Origin: Ruminococcaceae bacterium UBA7212
Lineage (GTDB): Bacteria > Bacillota > Clostridia > Oscillospirales > Acutalibacteraceae
NCBI GenBank assembly: GCA_002490525.1
Contig: DKUE01000006.1
Coordinates: 1-64,000, forward strand
Reading direction: 5' to 3'
Length of the DNA stretch: 64,000 nt
Shown: positions 54,655-62,718 of the stretch, in pieces
How the letters are laid out: each line of letters begins with the position of its first letter
How positions within the stretch are numbered: the stretch's first letter is position 1
Notes under the pieces: model-generated
Database searches by the model: none
Seen by the model: only the letters and a program-made list of their open reading frames with translations
What the model was told of the DNA's origin: nothing
Position numbers and translations under genes: made by a program

Positions 54655-55704
54655 GTGCATACTCTGCAAGAAATACAAACACAATATGCCCGGTTGCCCG
54701 AAGTCCTTTTGCCTTGGTATCAGGCAAATGCCCGTGATTTGCCGTGGCGGCGCACAAAAGAGCCGTACTGCGTTTGGGTGTCGGAAATTATGCTGCAACA
54801 AACGCGTGTGGAAGCGGTACGAGGTTACTATGAACGGTTTTTGGCTGTATTACCGACTGTTTCAGCGCTTGCCGAGGCCTCAGAGGAGACACTTTTAAAG
54901 CTATGGGAAGGCTTGGGTTATTATTCCCGTGTGCGCAATTTGCAAAAGGCGGCAAAAACGGTTATGCTCGAACACGGCAGCGTGTTTCCGCAGGATTACA
55001 AGTCTGTCCGCGCACTTTGCGGTATCGGCGATTATACTGCGGGCGCAATTTGCTCCATTTGCTTTGAACAGCCGCGCGCGGCTGTGGACGGTAATGTTCT
55101 GCGTATTATGGCACGTATTACGGAGGATTTTTCGCCGATTGATTTGCAGGATACCAAGAAAAAGGTTGCCGAGTACTTGGAAAACGTCTATCCCGTAGGT
55201 GCATGCGGCGCTTTTACGCAAAGTTTAATGGAGCTCGGCGCATGTATATGCACTCCACGTTCTCCGAAATGTGCTGTTTGTCCTGTAAAGTCATTTTGCT
55301 TTGCAAACGAAAACGGAACGCAATCCGAATTGCCTGTAAAACTGCCGAAAAAAGAAAAACGCGTCGAAGAAAAAACCGTCTGGCTTTTGGAGTGCGGCGA
55401 TGCCTTTGCGATTGAAAAACGCGCGGAAAAAGGCTTGCTGTCGGGGCTTTGGCAGTTCCCGAACGCCATCGGCGTACAAACACCCGATATTGCTCTGCGC
55501 ACTGCCGCGGAATTTGGCGTACAGCCGACGGAGCTGTGCAGGGAAGTGCACAAAACGCATGTATTTACACATATCCGTTGGGAGATGACAGGGTACCATA
55601 TGCTTTGTAATGTAAGGGACAATCGCTTTACATGGGCAACGCGGGAAGAACTGGAAAACATCTATGCGCTTCCAACGGCATTCCGTATTTTTTTGGAGGA
55701 ATAA
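54655..55704 (+). CDS. mutY: A/G-specific adenine glycosylase MutY
   Basis: A 349-residue DNA glycosylase that removes adenine opposite 8-oxoguanine. HhH-GPD domain with catalytic Glu in 'WVSEIMLQQTRVEAV' (about 40), HhH 'LCGIGDYTAGAI' (family form has LPGVG) and Asp in 'AVDGNVLRI'. The [4Fe-4S] loop Cys-x6-Cys-x2-Cys-x5-Cys is 'CTPRSPKCAVCPVKSFC'. A C-terminal NUDIX-like 8-oxoG sensor domain follows (240-349). Start GTG at 54655 because GGGAG lies 9 nt upstream and the family begins here; a longer frame from 54604 lacks a ribosome site. Confidence 0.95.
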   Translation: MHTLQEIQTQYARLPEVLLPWYQANARDLPWRRTKEPYCVWVSEIMLQQTRVEAVRGYYERFLAVLPTVSALAEASEETLLKLWEGLGYYSRVRNLQKAAKTVMLEHGSVFPQDYKSVRALCGIGDYTAGAICSICFEQPRAAVDGNVLRIMARITEDFSPIDLQDTKKKVAEYLENVYPVGACGAFTQSLMELGACICTPRSPKCAVCPVKSFCFANENGTQSELPVKLPKKEKRVEEKTVWLLECGDAFAIEKRAEKGLLSGLWQFPNAIGVQTPDIALRTAAEFGVQPTELCREVHKTHVFTHIRWEMTGYHMLCNVRDNRFTWATREELENIYALPTAFRIFLEE

Positions 55705-55740
55705 GCCCTTGGAAATCTGCTGTTTCAAAATATTTTTATT

Positions 55741-57075
55741 TTCCTAGCTGTTGCCGCTCCGATTTCGGCTGAGGAATTGGAAGCAATCTGGAAAGAGGTG
55801 CTTCTCTATCCGTTTCACGATATTTTGCCCGGTTCTTCGATAGACCGTGTGTACACAGAAAGCGTAGAGAGATATGAAGCAATCCTGCAAAGGCTTCATG
55901 AGTCTATTTACATATTGGCAAATAAGCTTTTCGGCGAAGGACTGCTGAATCTGAATTCTTTTTGCCGAAACGGGATATTTAGAATCGGTGAGAATTGGTA
56001 TGCCGGCGATGTGCCCGCAATGGGATTTTTGCCTGTTTCGCAAATGGAAAAAGTAAACGAATTTACAGTACAAGCAACGCAGGACACAATTGAAAACAAT
56101 AAGCTCCGTGTTGCATTCAAAGACGGATGCATCGTTTCGCTGTTTGATAAAGACCTTGGGTACGAGTTTGTGAAAAAAGGCGAAAAAATGGGCGTATTTT
56201 CCGATTATACGGATGTCGGAGACTGCTGGGATATTCGCCCTGTGCATTATCAGAAAACAAGAAGAAACGCTGTGTGTATATCGTTTGAAGCATGCACGGA
56301 CGGCGCAATTGCAGTTGCAAAGGCAAAATTTGAATTGGGCAGGAGTGTTCTTGAAGTCTGTTATATTCTGAAACAGGGCAGTGAACTTCTTGAAATTGAA
56401 ATAAAAATCGATTGTCGTCAGAAAAAAAGGATGATGCGCGTAGCGTTCCCGGTCAATATAGAAAGTGATGTTTGCAGCTTTAACATTCCCTTCGGGCATC
56501 TCTATCGCAAAACAACCGAAAACAACAGTGTTGAAAAAGCGCAGTATGAGGTTTCCGGTCAGAAATTTGTGGATATCAGTGATGCAAGGTTTGGATTTTC
56601 ATTGCTCAATGATTGCAAGTACGGTTATCGCTGTAAGGGGCATACAATCGATGTTGACCTGATTAGAACGCCTGCCGGCGGTCCGGGCACAGATGTAGAC
56701 AGGGGTGTTCATACTTTGAAGCTCGCGGTTTATACGCACGTCGGGTCCTTGAATCAGAATACATACCGACACAGTTACGAGGTGAATAACGAGCTCCTTT
56801 TGCTGTCGGGAACGGGGAGAGACGACCGCTTTGCTCCATATGTATGCGATAATGAAAATATTGTTTTGGAAGCGGTAAAAATTGCAGAAGATAACAGCGG
56901 GGCGGTAGTCAGGCTTTATAATTGCAGTGAAAACCTTGAAAAATGCTCTGTAGGATTTGAGGACTATCAGGTTGCCGGGATTACAAATATCATGGAAGAT
57001 GCGTGCGTTCCTTCCGGTGACGTTCTGGAATTCAGACCGTTTGAATTAAAGCTTTTGAAAATCGTTAAGCCGTAA
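55741..57075 (+). pseudogene. GH38 alpha-mannosidase, C-terminal remnant
   Basis: An open frame of about 440 codons. It begins, without ribosome site or ATG, at the end of the GH38 middle domain ('WKEVLLYPFHDILPGSSIDR') and covers the C-terminal beta-sandwich domains ('RTPAGGPGTDVDRGVHTLKL', then 'FRPFELKLLKI'). The catalytic N-terminal domain with the Asp nucleophile (about 500 residues in a family of 800-1050) is absent. In-frame codons continue back to the mutY stop without a start. It looks like a deletion remnant fused to the mutY 3' flank and is not expected to be active. Confidence 0.8.
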
Positions 57076-57110
57076 ATTGCAGATCAGAATTTTTGGATTT
57101 ACTTAATATA

Positions 57111-57147
57111 AAAAAGCCATGCATTTTCCGTAATGCATGGCTTTTTT
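57111..57147. terminator. Terminator shared by GH38 remnant and interrupted tRNA
   Basis: Perfect 14-bp arms (AAAAGCCATGCATT and complement) with a 6-nt loop and flanking A/T runs on both sides. It works for the plus-strand remnant and originally for the minus-strand tRNA ending 5 nt away. Confidence 0.85.
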
Positions 57148-57151
57148 CTGT

Positions 57152-57178
57152 TGGTGCGAGCGATGGGACTTGAACCCG
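57152..57178 (-). other. tRNA 3'-end fragment, attachment site of the right element
   Basis: The minus strand reads as the last 26 nt of a tRNA: GGG-TTCAAGT-CCC T-arm, acceptor CGCTCGC, discriminator A, CCA. The tRNA body upstream is missing; instead A/T-rich element sequence begins. The integrase gene ends 90 bp away. This is the standard arrangement when a tyrosine integrase uses a tRNA 3' end as attB. Acceptor GCGAGCG and discriminator A would suit tRNA-Leu, but the isotype is not certain. Confidence 0.75.
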
Positions 57179-57221
57179 TATATATAAACATAAAACTACT
57201 GATAATACTGCATTTATATAT

Positions 57222-57244
57222 TTTGTGTCATAATTTGTGGCATA
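57222..57244. repeat. Tandem TTTGTGNCATA sites near the integrase end
   Basis: TTTGTGTCATA and TTTGTGGCATA occur 12 bp apart as direct repeats between the tRNA fragment and the integrase gene. They are candidates for integrase arm-type sites and resemble half of the dispersed 25-bp palindrome. Confidence 0.45.
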
Positions 57245-57267
57245 TACACTTGCGCGTACTATAAATG

Positions 57268-58293
57268 TTATGGCTCGCCATCTGAGGAAAATAATGTGCC
57301 AAAATAATTGCTTAACGAAGCATCAACGCTATTTTCTTTTTCTTGTATAGTGTGTTGATAAACAGTTTTGAGCATATTGTTTGTGGAATGCCCCATACGC
57401 TCCATAGCGTATTTGTCTGGAATATTTAAAGAAAGCATTACCGAAGCGTTATAATGGCGAAGGTCGTGAAATCTAAAGTGTGGTAGCCCTAAGCGATTCA
57501 GTATATAGGAAAATTCATCGCTAATTTGATTGGGCGTTAAAGAAATTAGAGGGAGTTCGTGATCCTCTCTATATTGAATTTTTTCTAAAATGAAATCATA
57601 TATTTTGAGCGTTCGGTTGCTGGAGTACGTTTTTGGTGTTTTCGTAATCCACTCCCCATCTCGATTTAAAACCATCGACTTTGATATTCGAATAGTTTTT
57701 CGTTGATAATCAATATCTGAATAAGTTAAAGGCGCAATTTCTCCACGGCGTAAACCTAAACATGCAGATAGTAAGATAGGTAATTCTATTTCTTTCCCCT
57801 CAACATATTTCAGAATTTTGCCAATCTCTTCTGCCGTAGGAATAGAAATTGACTTTTTTTCTTTTTGCGGAAGCGCAATATTAAAATAGATGGAGTGTCC
57901 TTTTAGAGCTGTTGATAAAAGTCCGTAAATGTTTTTTACGCTTTTTGGTGAATGGTTTTTCGCTTCTTCATTGATAGCTTCTTGTACATCTTGGGCGGTT
58001 AATTTTTGCAAGGGTTTATCAATGATACTTTTTAAATAATTATTTCGCATAACAATGTACCCCCGAATTGTAGAAGGGGAAAGGATATTGTTTTTACTTT
58101 CAATGTATTGGTCTATAGCTTCACCAACGGTTATTTTGGAGGGGGTACATTTATCTTTATAAGTTTGTAAATATAAATTAGCGGCATATTCGGCATCTGC
58201 TTTCTTTTCAGCTGTAAAGGATTTGTATTTTCCTTTTCCAATATGTACGCGAACACGGTAGTTGCCGCTGGGAAGTTTTTTTGCGGTTGCCAT
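57268..58293 (-). CDS. Tyrosine recombinase (integrase) of the right element
   Basis: The 341-residue integrase has an N-terminal arm-binding domain (residues 1-50, 'GNYRVRVHIGKGKYKSFTAE'), a core-binding domain (60-150) and a catalytic domain. The catalytic domain has Arg in 'LGLRRGEIAP', 'FHDLRHYNASVM', 'MGHSTNNMLKTVYQH' (Tyr about 312). The start at 58293 follows AAAGGA by 8 nt; a longer frame to 58401 would include the palindrome at 58326-58350, more likely its operator. The gene's 3' end is 90 bp from the att site. Confidence 0.92.
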   Translation of the reverse strand: MATAKKLPSGNYRVRVHIGKGKYKSFTAEKKADAEYAANLYLQTYKDKCTPSKITVGEAIDQYIESKNNILSPSTIRGYIVMRNNYLKSIIDKPLQKLTAQDVQEAINEEAKNHSPKSVKNIYGLLSTALKGHSIYFNIALPQKEKKSISIPTAEEIGKILKYVEGKEIELPILLSACLGLRRGEIAPLTYSDIDYQRKTIRISKSMVLNRDGEWITKTPKTYSSNRTLKIYDFILEKIQYREDHELPLISLTPNQISDEFSYILNRLGLPHFRFHDLRHYNASVMLSLNIPDKYAMERMGHSTNNMLKTVYQHTIQEKENSVDASLSNYFGTLFSSDGEP

Positions 58294-58325
58294 AGAGACA
58301 TTCCTTTCTATACAGACTAAAAATG

Positions 58326-58350
58326 ACTTTGTGACACGATGGCACAAAGT
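58326..58350 (-). repeat. 25-bp palindrome, copy 1 (upstream of integrase)
   Basis: Half-sites read ACTTTGTGACA and, on the other strand, ACTTTGTGCCA around a 3-nt centre. It is the exact reverse complement of copies 4 and 5. It lies 32 bp before the integrase start. Confidence 0.8.
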
Positions 58351-58458
58351 AAAAAACTCCAAAATGTAGATGGGTGTTTTGTCTGCAAGTCTTATTTCCA
58401 ATATTTACCTGTATCTTTTTCCAAAAAACATCTCTAAGATTAAATAGAGGTGATAAAA

Positions 58459-59139
58459 ATGGAAAAGGACAACAAAGACTATATTATTCCGTACAAAAGG
58501 TATACGGAGATACGTGACGCAGATTGGCAACTGATTCTTGATTTAAAAATCAAAGAGTTGCCAGTGAAAATTTCAGAGATTCTTTCTGTGTTAGGTATTA
58601 AGGCGTATACATATAAAGAAAACTACAGAAACTTAGTGCATTTTGAATTAGAAGATGTTATGAAATCATGTGACGCATTTACGTTACATTTAAACGGTCA
58701 ATACATAATCTTCTACGATGAATCAAAGTTACCCGAACGCATTCGCTTTACTTTAGCACATGAGTTAGGGCATATTATACTTGGTTCAGGATTTAAACAA
58801 ACGCAAACAGGTATGTTGATAACAACAAGGAATTCCGAACCGTCTGAAAATGATTCCCCGGAGGAAACAGAAGCAAATATGTTTGCGGCTCGATTGCTCG
58901 CACCATCCTGCGTATTACACGAACTAAAACTGTTCACGGCAGAGGACATTATGAAATATTGTGATATAACAAAAACTGCCGCAAACTTTAGATTGAAACG
59001 ACTAATGCTTTTGGAAACCCGAAACGAGCGCTTCCTTCGGGAACGCGGGCACGGCTGTTATTACATCAGCCCTCTTGAGCAAAAAGTACGGCAACAATTT
59101 GATGAATATATCAATACCGTCCTGAAGTATCGGGGTTAA
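58459..59139 (+). CDS. ImmA/IrrE-family metallopeptidase
   Basis: A 226-residue zinc protease with 'FTLAHELGHIILGSG' (HExxH at about 101-105) and a downstream 'EETEANMFAARLLAPS' that supplies the third ligand. The C-terminal half is helical. ImmA proteases cleave XRE-type repressors of integrative elements (ICEBs1 ImmR) after DNA damage or quorum signals. The convergent XRE gene overlapping its 3' end is the natural substrate. Start ATG at 58459 with GAGGTG. Confidence 0.9.
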   Translation: MEKDNKDYIIPYKRYTEIRDADWQLILDLKIKELPVKISEILSVLGIKAYTYKENYRNLVHFELEDVMKSCDAFTLHLNGQYIIFYDESKLPERIRFTLAHELGHIILGSGFKQTQTGMLITTRNSEPSENDSPEETEANMFAARLLAPSCVLHELKLFTAEDIMKYCDITKTAANFRLKRLMLLETRNERFLRERGHGCYYISPLEQKVRQQFDEYINTVLKYRG

Positions 59140-59584
59140 GATTCTTTAAAAACTCGTCAACTTCTTCCTGTGTTTTTACGAGTGTTCCGTGTTCGCCTGT
59201 TTCAGAACGGGCAACGTAAGGAATTTCGACAAGATTATTGCTACCACCCGAATTAGAACAACGCTCATATTCAATATTAAGTACGCTATCTACCGCTTTT
59301 TGACCGTGTTGGTCTAAAAGGCGGTATTTTTTTATAAGTTGTTTTTCGTGAGCGATAAAAACATTGCCACCTTCGCTTTGAAAGCAAGTGTGTCCTAATA
59401 GATAGTCAGTTGATACATTAAAATAATCTGCAATTTTTATTAAGGTATTATAATCGGGTTGTCTTTTTCCATTTTCATATAAAGAAATGGTACTTTCGGA
59501 AACACCGATTGATAAGCCTAATTCTTTCATAGATATATTTTGTTTTTTTCTTAATTTTCTTATTACTGAAAGTTTGGTGTCCAC
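59111..59584 (-). CDS. XRE repressor, ImmR-like
   Basis: The 157-residue protein has an XRE HTH (residues 6-62, 'IRKLRKKQNISMKELGLSIG', 'STISLYENGKRQPDY', 'STDYLLGH') and a C-terminal region (80-157) that would be the target of the ImmA-like protease. GTG start with GGAGG 7 nt upstream. Its 3' end overlaps the protease gene by 29 bp (convergent), unlike ICEBs1, where the two genes are in tandem. It probably represses the divergent promoter at 59673. Confidence 0.88.
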   Translation of the reverse strand: MDTKLSVIRKLRKKQNISMKELGLSIGVSESTISLYENGKRQPDYNTLIKIADYFNVSTDYLLGHTCFQSEGGNVFIAHEKQLIKKYRLLDQHGQKAVDSVLNIEYERCSNSGGSNNLVEIPYVARSETGEHGTLVKTQEEVDEFLKNLNPDTSGRY

Positions 59585-59639
59585 ATTATGACCTCCTTGT
59601 TAAGATTATAGACTTTACAAATAGCAAAGTAAATATAGG

Positions 59640-59687
59640 TTTGCAAATTGTCAAGAAATTTGCAAAAAATACTTGACAATTTGCAAA
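59640..59687. promoter_or_regulatory. 16-bp inverted repeats between divergent XRE genes
   Basis: TTTGCAAATTGTCAAG (59640-59655) and its exact reverse complement (59672-59687) are separated by 16 bp, with another TTTGCAAA in between (59659-59666). Each arm contains a TTGACA-like -35 box pointing outward, so a repressor bound here would cover both promoters. Confidence 0.75.
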
Positions 59688-59701
59688 TAGTAGTGTATTT
59701 T
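59673..59701 (+). promoter_or_regulatory. Strong promoter for the rightward genes
   Basis: Consensus TTGACA, 17-bp spacer, TATTTT. The -35 box lies inside the inverted-repeat operator. It drives the small XRE gene and probably the downstream genes. Confidence 0.75.
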
Positions 59702-59742
59702 ATAAATAAAACTTGACGAAATGCAAAGCGTAGGTGGAAAAA

Positions 59743-59952
59743 GTGAGAGAATATTTATGTGAACTTAGGAAGAACAAGTGCTTTTCTCAAAAAGATATGG
59801 CGAAAAAACTTGACATCTCGGAAAGTTACTATTGCCAAATTGAAAAAGGTAACAGAAAACAAACATTGGACATATCTTTGGCTCTTAAATTATCGAAAGT
59901 GTTTGATATTGATGTTAATCGTATTATCGAACTTGAAAAAGCGGATTTATAG
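59743..59952 (+). CDS. Small XRE/Cro-like regulator
   Basis: A 69-residue single HTH domain ('REYLCELRKNKCFSQKDMAK', 'ESYYCQIEKGNRKQTLDI'). Start GTG at 59743 because AGGTGG lies 5 nt upstream; GTG at 59734 is also in frame. It is opposite to the ImmR-like gene across the shared operator, a CI/Cro-type arrangement. Confidence 0.85.
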   Translation: MREYLCELRKNKCFSQKDMAKKLDISESYYCQIEKGNRKQTLDISLALKLSKVFDIDVNRIIELEKADL

Positions 59953-59985
59953 GGTTAATTAGCAATCCGTTATAGGAGTAGAAAA

Positions 59986-60222
59986 ATGCCAAGATTACGA
60001 CAAACGGAAGAGCAAAAACAGAATACATATCTGATTGCAAATATCAAGCGCGGTATGGATATTTGGGGAGTCTCCAAAGAGCAGCTGGCTAAGCGAACGG
60101 ATATATCGCTTGCAACTCTGTACAATCGCTTTAATGACCCTGCGGCATTTCATTTGTATGAGTTGCGCCGTATTGCACAATCTCTGCATACAACTGTCGA
60201 GGATCTGATGCGGATGTCTTAG
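59986..60222 (+). CDS. Small phage-type HTH protein
   Basis: The 78-residue protein has an HTH over residues 20-72 ('GMDIWGVSKEQLAKRTDISL', 'TLYNRFNDPAAFHLYELRRI'), the small XRE type used as Cro or element activator. AGGAG lies before the ATG. It follows the preceding regulator by 33 bp in the same direction. Confidence 0.8.
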   Translation: MPRLRQTEEQKQNTYLIANIKRGMDIWGVSKEQLAKRTDISLATLYNRFNDPAAFHLYELRRIAQSLHTTVEDLMRMS

Positions 60223-60282
60223 AGTGTCTAAATGAAGACTGTTATCTTCCAAAAGAAAAGCAAATATGCGGAGGAAGTACCA

Positions 60283-60471
60283 ATGTACCGAATAACAACA
60301 CGGACGGGCAGAACCGTACATACAGAAATTGATTCGCTGAATGAAGCGATATTTAAAATACGGATGCTAGAGCTGAATACAAAGCGTGCCGGTATTTACA
60401 GCCCCGGGTATTACCGTATTGAAAAATACGGCGTAAACTCCGAAACGACACTTTGTGACATTGTGTCATAA
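60283..60471 (+). CDS. Small hypothetical protein (62 aa)
   Basis: Short basic alpha/beta protein ('MYRITTRTGRTVHTEIDSLN') with GGAGG 8 nt before the ATG at 60283; an ATG at 60232 has no ribosome site. Its last codons lie inside palindrome copy 2. Function unknown. Confidence 0.6.
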   Translation: MYRITTRTGRTVHTEIDSLNEAIFKIRMLELNTKRAGIYSPGYYRIEKYGVNSETTLCDIVS

Positions 60472-60474
60472 AGT
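60450..60474 (+). repeat. 25-bp palindrome, copy 2
   Basis: Half-sites ACTTTGTGACA and ACTTTATGACA (opposite strand) around a ttg centre, followed by CGGAAT as in copy 3. It ends 23 bp before the next gene's start. Confidence 0.8.
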
Positions 60475-60497
60475 CGGAATATAAAGCGAAACACAAA

Positions 60498-60968
60498 ATG
60501 GTGATGACAATGTGCAGTGAAAACTATATGAGCAAATTTAAATCTCCCGAAGAATTTATTCGCCACGAAATATGCGCCAACAGGGGAACAGAGAATGTCA
60601 TTCATAAAGATGCTTTGATTGCAGTGGCGCATTCTCTCAGCGTTGAAGTTGATGCAAAGAAAACGACAAAAGATGAGATATATCTTCAGATGCGGAAATC
60701 TGTCTCTGTTGAAGATATTGCAGCTCACTGTCAGCACTTAGGTGTAAGTTCACTTAGCTTTCAGCAAAAATTTGGGATCACGCACGATGAAGTTAAGCGA
60801 ATGGCTCGGTTTGGCTTCATAAAAATCACAGGAGCAAAGCGCGTTCGGTTGTATGGGAAATATTGCAATGTCGATTTGTACAGTGTTTTTGACTATTTCA
60901 GATTATCGCAGAGTGATGTTGACGAATGGTTGCTTACGCACCCGAAAGGCACTCGGCTAAACAAATAA
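60498..60968 (+). CDS. Hypothetical protein (156 aa) with HTH-like segment
   Basis: The first 75 residues are helical; the middle (95-125, 'SSLSFQQKFGITHDEVKRMA') resembles a helix-turn-helix. It ends with 'LSQSDVDEWLLTHPKG'. The start is uncertain among several ATG/GTG at 60498-60528. It follows palindrome copy 2. No family recognised with confidence. Confidence 0.65.
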   Translation: MVMTMCSENYMSKFKSPEEFIRHEICANRGTENVIHKDALIAVAHSLSVEVDAKKTTKDEIYLQMRKSVSVEDIAAHCQHLGVSSLSFQQKFGITHDEVKRMARFGFIKITGAKRVRLYGKYCNVDLYSVFDYFRLSQSDVDEWLLTHPKGTRLNK

Positions 60969-60975
60969 CGGTTTT

Positions 60976-61000
60976 ACTTTGTGACATCGTGTCATAAAGT
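60976..61000 (+). repeat. 25-bp palindrome, copy 3
   Basis: Half-sites ACTTTGTGACA and ACTTTATGACA (opposite strand), tcg centre, followed by CGGAAT. It lies 38 bp before the next start. Confidence 0.8.
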
Positions 61001-61038
61001 CGGAATTTAAAATTTAGAGGTTAAATCGGTGATGAATT

Positions 61039-61260
61039 ATGCAGCCATTGACAGAAATTCTTTTTGAGGAAACGTATATAGCCCAGCAAAAATACGAGCG
61101 TTTCAGCGCTCTGTACGGTGCGAAGAGCAACACATCTCTGATGCCGCTGTTCCAATACGAAAGCCTGCACGGTGTTATAGAGCGTGCAGGACTGGTTTCG
61201 GAATACACAATATATTACAAGACGAAAAAGAAATTGAGAGGGACAGTTTGTGCTGGATGA
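61039..61260 (+). CDS. Hypothetical protein (73 aa)
   Basis: Mostly helical small protein ('EILFEETYIAQQKYERFSAL') with GGTGAT before the ATG. It overlaps the next gene by 11 nt, so they are coupled. Not recognised. Confidence 0.6.
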   Translation: MQPLTEILFEETYIAQQKYERFSALYGAKSNTSLMPLFQYESLHGVIERAGLVSEYTIYYKTKKKLRGTVCAG

Positions 61261-61549
61261 AATGGAAAATCAGCAGAGTTTACCTGAATTCTGCTATACA
61301 GTGACGCCGACAGGCACGTTCGCTATGCTGCATCGGGGAGAAAACGGATATTATTCTGTACAAGTCGGGGACACGAATCTATCAGACCTTCGCGCCCTTG
61401 CCGATAAGCTCAATCGGCAGTTTGAAATTACAAAGGCGCAGGAAGCGGCAATGCTGAACGGCGCTATGTTCGGCTGGGACACGCCCGCCGCTGACCCGAA
61501 CAGCTACGACAGTAACGGTGTACCGATTTTGTTAAAACGAAATAGATGA
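61250..61549 (+). CDS. Hypothetical mobile-element protein (99 aa)
   Basis: 99-residue protein with 'TGTFAMLHRGENGYYSVQVG' and 'LADKLNRQFEITKAQEAAML', a pattern I associate with small orphan proteins of clostridial conjugative elements. GTG start inside the preceding gene with AGGG upstream. No enzymatic motif. Confidence 0.65.
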   Translation: MLDEMENQQSLPEFCYTVTPTGTFAMLHRGENGYYSVQVGDTNLSDLRALADKLNRQFEITKAQEAAMLNGAMFGWDTPAADPNSYDSNGVPILLKRNR

Positions 61550-61584
61550 CAGTTAAGCTGAAGATATGAAAAGGAAGTGCATAT

Positions 61585-62196
61585 ATGATTTGGGCTGTTA
61601 TTGCAGTTGTTTTTTTGGTTATATTTCTTGTTGTTGGAGCGAAGACCGGTATTCTTCGTAATAATTACGCTTTATACGCTTTAGTTGCTTTATGGATTTT
61701 GGCTGCAGTGACTTTTATCTTTATGCTTACTATATGTTGTGAACCGACATATACAGAGTTGAAAATAGTTCCCGAAGCTGTCGAAACGGTTAGTGTACAA
61801 AGAATTATGGCATTGCAGGATACTGCGCAGGCGCATGGGCGGAGTTTCCTCGGAACGGGTACGTATCAGGGAACAATGTACTATTACTATTACATTGAAA
61901 CGGAAGAGGGCTACACATTCAATAAAATATCCCCCGAGAACGAAACTGTATTCATAAAATACATCCAAGACAACAGTGTTCCGCGAATTGAAAAAACAGT
62001 TGAACATAAACGCCTCCAATGGATATTAAAAAAGGAACCGAGCTTTTGGCGGGATTTTTTTGCATGGCGTCAATACAAAGAGTATTCCGTTGGAGATATA
62101 TGCGAGGAACACTCGTTTACTTCATCAAAGTTTGTTTATACGATTTATGTGCCTGAAGGTTCTATCGTTGAAAAATATGATATTGATTTACAGTAA
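61585..62196 (+). CDS. Membrane protein (203 aa), unknown
   Basis: Two N-terminal transmembrane helices (about residues 2-20 and 28-52) are followed by an extracytoplasmic-looking soluble domain (55-203) containing 'YYYYYIETEEGYTFNKISPE'. AAGGA before the ATG. It is followed immediately by two further small membrane proteins. Function unknown. Confidence 0.7.
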   Translation: MIWAVIAVVFLVIFLVVGAKTGILRNNYALYALVALWILAAVTFIFMLTICCEPTYTELKIVPEAVETVSVQRIMALQDTAQAHGRSFLGTGTYQGTMYYYYYIETEEGYTFNKISPENETVFIKYIQDNSVPRIEKTVEHKRLQWILKKEPSFWRDFFAWRQYKEYSVGDICEEHSFTSSKFVYTIYVPEGSIVEKYDIDLQ

Positions 62197-62213
62197 TGTT
62201 TGAGGAGGAAGAG

Positions 62214-62444
62214 ATGCTTCTGTCGCTTTTTGTTGTTGCAACAATATTTTTAATCGTTGGAATATGTATACGTCGTTTTGTATTAGACGACGGAACAGAC
62301 CCAGGTGGGTTTTGTATTTTGATTGGATTGTTAGGTTACCTTGTCGCATTCTTCTATTCATTGATGTTTTTTGGAATCTATGCTATAGACGAACTTTATG
62401 GCGAGGAAGTGGATGCAATCGTTTCACAGATTTACGGTGAGTGA
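62214..62444 (+). CDS. Small membrane protein (76 aa)
   Basis: Two hydrophobic helices ('LLSLFVVATIFLIVGICI' and 'GLLGYLVAFFYSLMFFGIYA') and an acidic C-terminus. GAGGAGG 5 nt before 62214 supports this start; 62196 is in frame and would overlap the upstream stop. Shares the 'LGYLVAF' motif with the next protein. Confidence 0.6.
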   Translation: MLLSLFVVATIFLIVGICIRRFVLDDGTDPGGFCILIGLLGYLVAFFYSLMFFGIYAIDELYGEEVDAIVSQIYGE

Positions 62445-62449
62445 TAATA

Positions 62450-62650
62450 ATGAATTCTATGATTATTTTAACAGTTCTGTTGAGTATTGCCTCTTTGATA
62501 TATTCGACATTCGTTTTAGTTCGCGGAATAAGATCCATACATAGAATTGGCGTACGGTCAGATGACATTAATCTTATTTGCAGTGCAGTGCTTGGCTATC
62601 TTGTGGCTTTCCACGCGGGCTACAGTGTTTGGGTGATTGTTTTTAGGTGA
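62450..62650 (+). CDS. Small membrane protein (66 aa)
   Basis: Two hydrophobic helices, the second 'SAVLGYLVAFHAGYSVWVIV', repeating the LGYLVAF motif of the preceding protein. Possibly a divergent duplicate. GGTGAG upstream, 5 nt after the previous stop. Confidence 0.6.
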   Translation: MNSMIILTVLLSIASLIYSTFVLVRGIRSIHRIGVRSDDINLICSAVLGYLVAFHAGYSVWVIVFR

Positions 62651-62678
62651 TGTTGTAATCCTGTTTTATCAAAAATTC

Positions 62679-62703
62679 ACTTTGTGCCATCGTGTCACAA
62701 AGT
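62679..62703 (+). repeat. 25-bp palindrome, copy 4
   Basis: Half-sites ACTTTGTGCCA and ACTTTGTGACA (opposite strand), tcg centre, preceded by AAATTC. It lies 15 bp before the methyltransferase start. Identical to copy 5. Confidence 0.85.
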
Positions 62704-62718
62704 TGAAAACGGAAAGGA

